From: Numida meleagris
Lineage: Eukaryota > Chordata > Aves > Galliformes > Numididae
Assembly (NCBI RefSeq): GCF_002078875.1
Contig: NC_034410.1
Span: 43,630,202-43,694,201, forward strand
DNA: 64,000 bases
Direction of reading: 5' to 3'
Positions within the stretch are counted from its first letter, which is position 1. Each line of letters opens with the position of its first letter. The translations under genes and the position numbers were made by a program. Under the pieces are notes generated by a model that was given only the letters and a program-made list of their open reading frames with translations, had not been told where the DNA came from and did no database searches. Positions 13,501 through 25,500 of this stretch are shown piece by piece.

Positions 13501-16500
13501 ACTAAAGTGATGAAGTGCTAGCCCTCTAGTATAATGGCAAAGAACAGTATGTTCAAAGACAATTTACACACAATGCTAACAGGTGCTTGTGAACTTAACC
13601 AAAATTCTACCAATATGAAAAAATTACATGCACCACAACAAACACTAAAGAAAAGTTTGAGGCTGTTTCGTTATTTATTTGAAATGAAGGGCATGAATAG
13701 AAAGATCATTTCAGAATGAGGTACACACAAAAGCTAGTGTAAAACATTATGATGAGAAGATTACCGGCCATTACTAACACTGATTCTAAAATGTGTTTTT
13801 AATGCCTTTTAACTGACAATGCATGGTTGTGAACAATAGCATAAATGAGGTTTGAAAATTAAGCCATTCTTGTGTGATTCCAGAGACTGCAAAGGTTTAC
13901 TTTATTTAGCGAAGAGAATCTCCTGATGTCAGTGGTCAACCTATCTATCATTTTCACAGGTACAAGATGACCTGTGGCACATAAAAGCACCAGATTTTTT
14001 TTGTTACTGCATCTGTTTTATTTCCTGCCACCTTCTCCCCTTTTCTAGACTGGTGCCTAATGTTTATCAGGGAAATTTATGATATAGATGGGAGGTGGAA
14101 AATATTTCATGATTTCCTCATGTCCTTCAATCCATCATAAATCTAAGAAGGGTGTGTGGGAACTGCTGAGTCACAGCCTGAACCACCAATTGAGCACCTG
14201 GAGGAAATATCCAGTCAGCCCTGGGATCACAGGTGAAGGCAATTCACTGTGTGACAGGAAGGAGTGGAGCCTGGCTCATTTAAGGGCTGACTGCCACTAA
14301 GGATCTTTTTCTGGAGAGCCCTCCTTGGTAGAAGCTTTTCTCTGCAAACACAGAATCTTCTCATACAGGTGAGTGATCTACTTCCCTTCCTTTGTAGCAC
14401 CTTGCTATTGTGCTGGTCTTTCTGACTGTTACATTTGGTGAGCCAGGCAGACCAAAAATATTAAAATGGCTTTCCTTTTGAACATCTTTAAGTGGGTCAA
14501 GGAGGAGAACACTATCCCTAAAACCCTGCCAGGGCACATCCCAGAATTTCTGAGTTGATCTTTTTATGAATTGGCAGCCGTAGTTGAAAAATAGGTCCTC
14601 TTGTGGGATAGTGGAAATATTTCTCAATCCCCATCCAGCATGGCAAAGTATTTCTATGGATTAGATAAAAGTACCCTAATTACAAAGGAATGACAACTGT
14701 CTGCATCCACTGTGGCATGGCCACTATTAATGGCACTAAATCAAGCAGAACTTTCAAATAGTACTTTAGAAAATGAGAACCAATTACTGCATGATTGCAT
14801 AGAGAAACTCCAGCAAGAGCTTGGCCTAGTGACAGGGAAAAAAATCAAGTTTAACTTTCCCTTTAAAGCAAATAGAGAATATCACATTGGAAAATACTCA
14901 GGCCCCTGAACCAGTAGACCTGGGTAATCCAATGGAAAAAAACCTCAGAATTGGATCTCAAAGGCCCACTTGAGATGGATTCCTTTGAGATCCAACCTGT
15001 AGTGACACAAAAAAAAACAAAAGATACAGGCTAGACCAGCAGGTGTACCCCTGATCAATGGCCCCCTGCCTGAGCCTATCTCTGTGTGACAGCTTGCCCC
15101 TATATCGCATCTGAATTGATGGATTTGGTGCAACGATTTTGACAAATCAAGGGAACGTGTACTGGCTTGGTTACTTGGATTATGGGACATGGAGGCAGAG
15201 AGCATTGTGGTCAATGGACCAGAAGTTTCTAAGCTCACATCCATTACCTTGCATCCTGCCCTTAGGCGAAGTCTGTATCCCACCGTGCAACACAATGAGG
15301 AGAATCATTCCCTAATGGATTGGTTGATGGTGGCATGCTGTATCACTCTGCCTAATAAGACCGATATCCTGGTGTGTACAGGTTTATGGTCCTCCATGGA
15401 GGATCTCCAAACATATATTCGCAAGCTAGGAATGAAAGAGGCGATTTACGAGGAAGTCTTCAAAAGTCCTGATTTAGTAAAATTCTTGGCTGGAATGAGG
15501 GACGCAATTTCTACAGCAGGCACCCTCCCACTGTTATGGCACACTGGTATCTATACTGAACCCCCAGTGGCCTCAGAGGCCATTATTCAGCAGGGCACCC
15601 AGGTGGTGGCCGATCTGGAGGAGATGGAGCACTTCAGGGCAAGGCATAATATTAGGACAGTGAAAGGGGCTTGTGTATATCCAGTTATTAAAACTAGAAA
15701 ACCTGCCCACAGACACCCCAATTGGGCCCCATACAGCTGTCCCTAAAACAGACATTTAACAACCTTATACAGGCCAGGGTGGACTTTGCTAAAATCAATC
15801 ACCAACCTAATCATGTTTTGCTTCAAGTATGGAAACTAAGGGACAACGAAAAATTTCAAAATACTCCCAAAAGAGCAGGGTTATGAATAATTGAATGAGT
15901 ACCAGCAAAAACTTGGAAACTAGAGGACTTAATAGTCCCTAATAAAAGGAAAAAGCCTCAATAATGTTAGCTGGTATCACTATATTGATGATCTCATGTT
16001 GACATCTGACTCACTGGAGGCAGCAGGACAGGCAGCAGATTCATTAACAGCCTATCTGCAGGAAAAAGGATGGGCTATAAACCCTCAGAAGGTGCAGGAT
16101 CCAGGCCTGTGAAATTCCTGGGGGTACTTTGGTCAGAAAAGACCAAAGTACTCCCCAGTGCTGTCATAAATAAGGTTCAGGCATTCCCAGTTCCTACGAC
16201 ACCAAAGCAGCTGAAGGAGTTCTTAGGTATATTGGGATATTGGCATTCCTTTATACCTCACTTAGCGCAGTGGCTGAGACCATTACATAAACTCACAAAA
16301 AAGGGGCAACTATGGGACTGGGGGAGAACAGAACACAAGGCTCTCCAACAGGCAAAACTGGCTGTAATGCCTTTTCCATCATGTTGACCTTTCCAATTGC
16401 TACAGAAAGGGCTACAGAAAGGTCACGTTTTTGTCCCTCGGGAAGTGACTTTAATAAAGAATACTGCAATGTGTCCCTCTTCCTTGATTATTGTCTGACG

Positions 16501-19500
16501 AAATCTGTGAGTTTCAGCTCTTGAACTGAGGTAAGCATGAGCTTTCCTGTACAGAGTCATGCAAGAAAACAGGGTGCTCAGAAGTTATCTAGGCCAAGCA
16601 ACATGGACAGAGAAGAGCATATTGCACACAGCTTTCTGCTACTTCTCTAAAGAGCTCACTTCCTAGATCTTGTCTCCTTTACAGCTATAGGGTAAGATGA
16701 ATTCTATATAATTGTGAATTTAAGGTCTTGGACATGCTTGTCTATAAAAGTTTTGTTGGCATTTGTCTATAAAGTTTTAGGGTCTTGATCTGTAGTTCTA
16801 TAGTGGCATTTTACCTGAGCTACATGAGCATCAATGTTTCCATAATATAGCTTCAGTACCTGCCCAAATATTGTTGACTTTGGGCTACAGCTGTACAATA
16901 CTCCTTTAGCTCTCCTCTTACCTCCACTGTATTTCCCTTACTGTCTTCCTTCTTTACAACTGAAAATGTCCATTATTTGAGCAATCCATAAAAATCAGAC
17001 TCTGCAGTTTCAAGTTTAATAGTTTTCAGATATATCCATGTCTTCAAATGTCCTAGGTTTCAAACTACAGACAAGTATCATAAGAGAACACACAAAAATA
17101 AACAGCTTCTTTATCTTCGTATAAAGTATAGTTACATCTTCTCACTTTGCCTATGAGGCAGTCAAGTTAACAATCATGACAAGTATAGATTTTCTGGAGT
17201 AGCTCATTTAAAAATTATGTAACAATATTTTTTAGAAGAATTTAAGAGTGAATATATGTACCTTATTAGTAGAAGTTGAAGAGAATTTCTTAGCACTTAT
17301 TACTAGGAAAAAATCTAGCAATCTGATCATTACAGAACACAACAAAGTAACATACAGAATTCAAAGCAGGAACAAAAACACAAACCAAAGAAAAAAACCC
17401 TGACTTTCAATCAGTACATATAATATATACCGTAAGTTGACAGACACATAAAAGGCAAGATAACTAACGATAGTGTCCTTTTTGAATCCGATTTTATACT
17501 GTTGAAGACATTTCCTCCCACTGTGGTGAGTTCAATTCTTTATCTGAGCAAAATACACCGAAAGTAATAAACAAAGGAAAAAACCTAATGCCAGTTTTCA
17601 GTAGTTTAGATATTCAGTTCATGAATTAAGCTACATGTTCCCTTAACATCAGCAATTTCTTTTAAAAATCATCCATTTCAAAACAGCTAAAAGCAAACTC
17701 TACAATTGCTACATTGGCCCTGAAGCCTACGATGTTTTTTTAACATAAAATATTAAAAAGTCCTGAAAATACAAGGCAATAGGTTTTTTGAAGAACTGTG
17801 ACAATACTATCAACAACTCTTAAGGCCAGACTATTAGCTTTGATTCAAGCACGAAATAGGCAATCAATGGACAAATTCCATTTAAAGCTCATCCTTTCAC
17901 TACGTGGCATTTTCTCATTAAATGAATGAGTTTTGTTGCATGATAAAAGGAAAAAGGTATATGAGGGAAACACTAGACTCAAATGAGTATAAATAACTCT
18001 TAAGAAGAAAATGACCAACAACAAAATACTCATCATCCAACAAAACAGGCTTTTCTTCCTTTGGGTGACCATATATTCAAATACTAAAGCTGCTTACGGA
18101 AGCATATTAAAGGTTGAGGGTTTTTTTTTTGTTATTTTTGTTGGATTTTGTTAAGTTTTACAGCTACCACCTCACACATGCTGGAACTTACCTTTGTGTG
18201 AGATCTAATTCAGTACATTAATGGGACATAACTAGAACTCTCCATTGCCAAATTGAAAAGCAATAGAGTGGAACAGCTCCTGTAATACACAATGTTAGAA
18301 ATGACCCTAAAAGCGGAGCAATGGCAAAGATTACAAGCTATTTTTTGTATTCTTACAAGTGTTAAATACTTAAGACATTTGAAATATATTTAGATGTAAC
18401 AATTTTATCATAAGCTTAAAGACAGTATAATATAACTTTTGAATATCTGTGCTGTTGTCATACAGAAGTGTTCAAAAGATGATTTAAAGTTTTTCCTCTA
18501 GCATCACTGCAAGTTCACTGATTTACACTGCCAGCTATGAACAAATGAGACAAACATTGGATTGCATCTGCCTCTTTTCAGATGCTAAAATAAGAATTCC
18601 TCAAGTGTTCATGTATCTATTGGGAAATGCATAGAAGAAACTGAGGATGATAGAAAGAAGATGAGAAATAAACATGAGAAACAAGCAAGAAATACGATAA
18701 GATTAAAGAAGAGAGACGGAGAAAAAGAAAGAACGCATTATTTTAGCATATCTGAGAACAAGCTATCTTATGGCACTAAAATACAATAATCCTCACCCTC
18801 ATCCAATTTGCTCTTATTTTGAAATAAGGTAACAGCTATTTTTGGATGCAAGTTAAACACTAATTCAACTTTTTGTCATTTTACAACAATTTTTTTTGCT
18901 ACCACCTTTTTTTCCATTTAAATGGAGTCAAAGCAGAAAGTATTCATCCTTGAAAGACAGGTATTGCAGATGAAATACAAACTTAGAGAAAACAGATTTG
19001 AAAAGTGATCCTTCATCACTATCAACAGTACTAGACAGTAACTTTTCTCACAAAGACATTTAATTACAAAAGATTTGTGCCCAGTTTTACCCATATACTT
19101 CCCATCACACTAACTGCAGATTCTTTCCACGTGCCTATTGAAAGGCAAAAGAGAGCAAATGTTCTGAGCTACGCATGTACTGATTTTTCTAGCCACCAAA
19201 CCAACACAGAATCAACTGTCACCTAGCGTTCATTACAGCACATACCTGGTTCCAACTTTCTACAGTAGCAGTTTGTGAAAACATGCAGATACAATGTATT
19301 TCTGTCACAGTTTTGATGTACGGGCTAATTTCAGAGAAGCCAATGAATCCAGAAGACAACAAACAAGAGAACTGCAGAAACTCAGCTCCCTCAGAAATCT
19401 AGCCAAACAAATTATTCAGTGAAAGTGGGCCAGTACGACACATGAGAGTGATTACTGATGTGTTAGAATCTGGACAATAGCTGACCCTTAGAGAACAGTA

Positions 19501-22500
19501 TCAAATACAGTAGTATTTATTATAGTAATTATTAATAGTTGATTGGATATCCAGATTCTCTTTAATAATACTAAGAAAAGAACTTTCCCTGCCTGCTATA
19601 CCTAGAAGAGTTTGCATCCGTAGACTACCTACATTGAGCTCAATGGCAGACACACAGGAACCCTCAAATAATGAGAATGCATTATGCAGAGGAAGACCGC
19701 TACTATCACCTCCAGTGTTCTGGTTACAGAAATAGTTTATTGTAAAAGAGTTAGAATAGTTGTAGGTTAACGCTAAAAAGAGAAAGCTTTACTATTTGTT
19801 TGTATTATGCATAAAAGCTTACTGTAGTGTAGACAGATTGTGTACAATAAGAATATAATTAAATACCACCTTCTCTGTATTCAAACATTTTAAAATCTAA
19901 GCAACTCTATTTCCTGGTTGATTTTTAGTTTACTCAGTACACTAAAAACACCAAAATAACACCGTAAAAGATGAAAAATGTTTTCATCTTTTGCAATAAA
20001 AGCAGTAGGAAAACAATTAAAATTTCCTTTATATATGCTTTTTTGTTGTTTTTAATCTTATGTTCATTTTAATCAATCAAAACAAGACAGTATGGTATGC
20101 AGTGACATCTAAACTGTAACACTATCAGACACCATGAAAAGAGAACAGTGAATGCAAAAAGAACCCCATTTTCTGTGCAGATTAGAGGAGATGAATAGAT
20201 ATGTGTCCATCACAGCCTAAACAATGGAAAAACAGGAAGGAGACACTAAGATGTCTTTAAACATATGGTGTTATTTGTACCAAACATTAAAATGGATATT
20301 CAGGAGCTTAAAAGGATAGTGATATTTGCAGAAAAACTAAATATCTTTTAAGTGACTTAAAGAGTATTAAAGTTATCATTTAAAATGTTTTGGTTTTTTT
20401 TAAGAAGCATTAAAACTTGTATGATTTTGTCTTTAATATTTCATATGCTAAATCTGTATTAAAACAATCAGGACTTTAAAAAAAATAGCTCAAAAGCAGT
20501 AAGGTTATGTTCTATAACAAATATCCTACACAAATTTTCTGTATCTCCTCAGTGTCAGTCAACACAGCAATAACAGTGAGATTTACGTTACTGTTCAGTC
20601 CTAACTGAATAAACTTGAAACACAAATAACTCAGAACAACAGAGAATGGATAGTTATACCACACCTCACGGAAGCAGGGCTGTGTTCAGTCAGGGCCACC
20701 AACAGTTTCAGAGCATACAGTGGTACTGGGTCTGGAGCCATCAGGATGTATTCATACCTGAAGGGGGAAAGCAAAGCAGTATTTTAAAAACACAATATCA
20801 AGAGCTGTGTGTTAATAAACCAATAATATTACAAATACAACACTTCCAAACTTTATAATAACCACAATAGAAAAACAATGCTGTGGGAAAGTACACAAAG
20901 CAATAAACAAGACTTACTTAGAAGCGGGATTTAAAAACAGCTTTAGATTAACTTTTAAACCAGCATTAATAAAAGAACAAATGAGTTTTTCATATGGAGG
21001 TAATCAAGACTCACACTACTAGCAAGATTCACTGGGAGCTCAGAAAGACAATCAATCAACATAGATATGATTAAGCACTACGTTTTACTTAAATATTGAT
21101 TTTTCTTCAAATATTTTACTGTTTAAATTTTACAAATTTATTGTAGAGCATTTGCATTGAGTTTTGTATTTTATTTCAAACTTAATTCAGTATTGTTTTA
21201 ACTACAGCACTCTTGCATTATCCAAGTGATGTGGAACAGAACAACACAAAAATACTTAACAATGTTTATTCAGAACTATGGCATTCAAGATAAAGCTACA
21301 AGAAAAACATCTGGGAAACATTTCAAAATATCATCTCCTGTGTATCTTGGTGTAACGCTATAATGGGATGGAAAGTACAGCGATAATAGCATGGTAGCAA
21401 AGTCTTTGGCTACAGCAAATAGGGACAAGCTCAAATGCAGCAGCCATAGACGCAGAAACAAAGAAAAAGAGCTGCTTACCTTTGGAAGGCCTCTGGTAGG
21501 CAAGGATCTCCAGCAAGACACCCCCACCTCCACTGCCAACCTTTAAATGAGGTCTGGGAAGAGGTGGATCCTGACTCCACCCCTTCCGCTCACTCAGGCA
21601 CATTGCATGCACCTGAGCTCCTTGGGTTGGCCCTGCCTTCCCACCAGGTGCTCAAGCATTGGTTCAGGCCGTGACTTAGCATTTCTGCTACACTTGGTAA
21701 AGGAAAGGAAACAGGCAGCTGACAAATAAAATGGGCCTTGCTGTTGCTGACAGTTTTCCAGTAATGCTCATTCAATAAACAGGATTATTTTTATCTTTTT
21801 AAAATCAAAATGTATCCGGAGGACAAGAAGATAGAGTGATGGAAGAGAGAGAGATGTCAGCTTAAAGGAGACAGAAATAACCACATTAAAACTTGTAATC
21901 TGTGATTACAAGTAGTGCTACTCTAAACATGTGGAAGTTAACCAAAGTGGAAGCATAAGATGTGTTGATTTGTAACAGAAAAACATGAAGAATTACTCAA
22001 ATAAAAACAAAGTCATGATCTGTAGGGAAATGTGGTGGGTTATCATATTTTGTGCACCAAAATGCTTCCCTAATATTTTTCTTCCTTGGGTTCTGGTGAA
22101 GAAGGGAGGAGGAGGAGTCAAAATCAAGCAAATTGATGAGAAATGTACTTCACGTGATGACATTCCTCATCATGACTGAAGAACCTGGATCACCTGCCAC
22201 CACGTTGGCATGTACTCTCTATGGTCTGCTAGCTCAACCATGGAATGAAGGTCTCCCCTTTGCACCTCAGCACTCGGATTTGTACAGCAAAGAAATCTAG
22301 AAGTCTAGAATGAGAAGTGGTACTTTCTGGCCACATCTCTCATCTGGACAACTCTAACACAAGAAGGGTGACGCACTCCAGCTCCACATTCTTGATGCAG
22401 CCGGCGGGAGTTCCTTCAGAAGAGGCAAATATTCCCACACAAGCACACAGCCAACAAACAGTGCATCACAGCTCCTCTGTATTGGTCTGAATGTGCTGCC

Positions 22501-25500
22501 ATAGAACTGTAAAGCACTCACATGCTGGAGAATCTATTCTACAGGCCAATGACTAGACAATGTTAGCTTAATGTTTCTGGCAATTAGAATTTCTCCTTTA
22601 CAAACAACAGATTTCAGCTACTGAAGGAAAACTATTTCTCACAGGTGATTAAAAATTTCCTTTCTTCATAAAAGGAGAAAATACTATAATGCATTAATAA
22701 ACACTGATGCTGGAGCACTGCATGCAAGCAATACATATTACTACTAAGCATAATCTGCATTTTTTTTGCAGGATCTACAACTAAATTTTCTGAAATAAGC
22801 AAAGATGCTATATAGTGACTTAGATATCAGAAGTCTTCTGCTCACTGCATAAGATTTAGCACTCAAAAATGTTAATTCTTAGCAGTAATAATGCATCAGG
22901 CATGCTAGCTTAAAACTCTTAACACTGTTTTACACAAACATGTATGTTTATATAAATACACTTTTTTTTATAAACATGCCAATATCTTCCATAAATGCAG
23001 TCCACTTTAAAGAGTTTTAAGCCATCTGTGTATTCCATCTGAGAGACATTATTACTGTTCTGCACACTTAGCATCACAATTCCTTGGAGTTCAAAAAATA
23101 AGTCTTATTTCATTTCCTTTTACATCAAGCTCTGTTTTTCCCCCACAGACAACATTAGAAAAAAATATCTCTAAGGAAAGGTGCAGTGATCCATCAAACC
23201 AAATACCACCTGAGAAAACACAGATTACTAAAATGAATGTCTTAGCAATTAGTGTAAACACATTTCCTGAATAATGGTCATTATCAGCTATGAATACGTG
23301 AATCTTCCATGAAAGGAAAATATTCCATGCTATAAAGACTTTGTTAAATGAATGAGTTCATCCAGAGATTTTCCTGCCACTTCATAATGCAAACTCATTG
23401 AGTAACAGCAGTTTCAAAGAGTGTTTTATAATGGTTCTTCAAACAATATGTACTGCACCACAAAGAATTATTTAGTCAGTCTTCTCCACAAGTGACAAGT
23501 GGACCTAAAGACTGTAAAATATGAATATTCTCTTAAGCTCTTAAAAAAGACTAAATATTTTATCTACACATTATCTCAAATATCCAGTATGTTGTACTTG
23601 CTGAATTGGGTTGACAGTCTGCTCAGAACGAGCCACATAATCTTTAAAATGAAATAAAACTTTTTAAATTTTTTTTAAATAAACACATTTCTCTCCTGTC
23701 ATTGAATCTGCCTCAAATTAACTATGTTGAATAAATAGGAAAATTAATAATTAAATAAGAAAGAGATGGCATTTGAATTGCTGATTTTAAAAAAATATGG
23801 ATCTGAAATAGAAAATGAAGTTTCATTTTGGTTATAGAATGCTCAGGAAAATGATGGCTCAATGAGGTGAGACGAAATGACACTTTCATTTGAATAAAAT
23901 CCTATGAGGAAGTTAATCTTCTGATCTTCAAATGTACAAATATTCAATGGAAGAATTATTGATTGCGCAAAGATGTGAAAAAAGTTGTAATCTCTTTTTT
24001 TGTCCTGCATTTATCTCAAAAAGATACAATTTATATTCATGCAGAGTGACCAAAATTCCACTTCCTGGGCCAATTTTACATTTAAACAAATTACATTGTT
24101 AAGTTCAGATGCCCCTCAATGGCTCTCAGTTCTTAAAAAGCAGGATTCCAGAGTGCCCATGAACAGCCATTGCATTCCTCCTCCCATCTTTTGACTGTCC
24201 TCCAGCCGAGTCACATTCTGTCACATCCTTTGTTCAAGAACAGAAAAGATAAACAACCTCAGCAAACACCTCTTCAGCCTCCAAACACAGGCCATCACTC
24301 TCTTTACCTTCTATCCCAGTGTTTTCATACAACTTAATTTTTCGGGTAGAGCTTTACGTTATCTTTAAGCGTAAGTCTGAACCTAAGACTAGACTTCCCT
24401 CTGTAGTTTTAAGCTAGTGCCCTTTGCATTCAGATAAAGATTCTTTTGAGAACTGTAGAGACCATATGAGGATTCATTCCTACCTCCCATATTTTCTGAT
24501 CCATACCTAGAACACCGTTGAACAAAACCTCTTTAGCATCTTGACAGTCAAAGCAGCTGATTTGATCTACTCTTGGTCTCCTTTTCTAATTTCTCTCAAA
24601 ACTGAGTTTTGAGACTTTCAAATCAAAACTGAATTTTCACAGAAAATCCATTAGTCTTTCTATGCTTTTTGTTCCACCTGTGCTTTCTTGCATTGATTAC
24701 CTGCTCCCCAAAGCTGAATGCATTTACTAAGCACTATCTCAACATACAAGTAATGTATTAAATTCAACACTAGTTAATTTTTTCTGAATTATATGTTTTT
24801 TTACTGTGCTCCCAAACTGGAGTAAAATTTGTTTATAACTAGCTCCAATATATTCCAATTATCATAACCTTAAATATTTTTTAAGATAATCTCAAAATGC
24901 TTTTCAAATACAAGTATCATCATCTCTACTGGTGACATAAAGGAACTGATTCAGGAAATATTTAAAACAAGCCTGGAAAATTCTGAACTACTTGCAAGGC
25001 CCTTTTTACACATCTACAATACACACCCAAAGATACAGCACAGCTGAAATTACAACCACATTTAGTTTCAGACTGGAAAGGTCTGCCACCCAAACAAGAC
25101 AATTAGCTGAGGAAACAGCAATACATTGCTTGTTTTCTTTCTAGTTTGCAGTTAGGATGACCCCTCCCTCAGTACAATGAGAAACATTTTAAAAGATGGG
25201 CATGTCTTCAAAGGGCAAGTTTCAAAGCAGGCAGAACTTGGTCTTGCTTGACTCAAAGACTCTTTCCAATCTGAAGAAAATTAACTGACAGCTTTTAATA
25301 ATGCATAAAATTCTATTTAATAATATTTCTACTTTCCTTTTTAATCCATATTAATAAATTCCATGTTTTCCAGTGGAAGAAATAGCATGAAAAAGGCATG
25401 AAAATAAACTTCTCTATATAACTCTATGATTTCTTTCTCATTCTCTCTCACAAAAGAAATATTACACATCTTGCATGTACAGAACTTTAGTCCTCAAACT

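Larger units (their letters stand above)
14153..16390 (+). mobile_element. Degenerate endogenous retrovirus: 5' LTR, gag remnants, RT fragment
   Basis: This is a decayed provirus on the plus strand, antisense to ULK4. Order: LTR (14153-14433), two-base spacer, primer-site-like sequence (14436-14451), gag-like frame (from 14466, broken by stops and frameshifts, last open part to 15746), then a short piece of pol with the RT YIDD motif (15981-15992) and the RT thumb/connection region (16070-16387). Protease, most of RT, RNase H, integrase, env and the 3' LTR are absent. The 5-bp target duplications of related solo LTRs in this window suggest an ERVL-like or other retrovirus class, but I do not assign a named family. 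Confidence 0.85.
4531..20664. other. ULK4 16.1-kb intron between exons k and l
   Basis: This is the longest complete intron in the window. It holds a mariner remnant (about 5177-5600), an A/G homopurine run (6245-6270), a short minisatellite (8950-9012), a possible LTR remnant (about 9850-10060) and the broken endogenous retrovirus (14153-16390). The other stretches, about 5.6-8.9 kb, 10.1-14.1 kb and 16.4-20.6 kb, are AT-rich with no gene or repeat family I can recognise. Confidence 0.85.

Noticed and set aside
14945..15295. 116-codon minus-strand ORF over the retroviral remnant
   Set aside because: Shadow of the plus-strand gag-like sequence.
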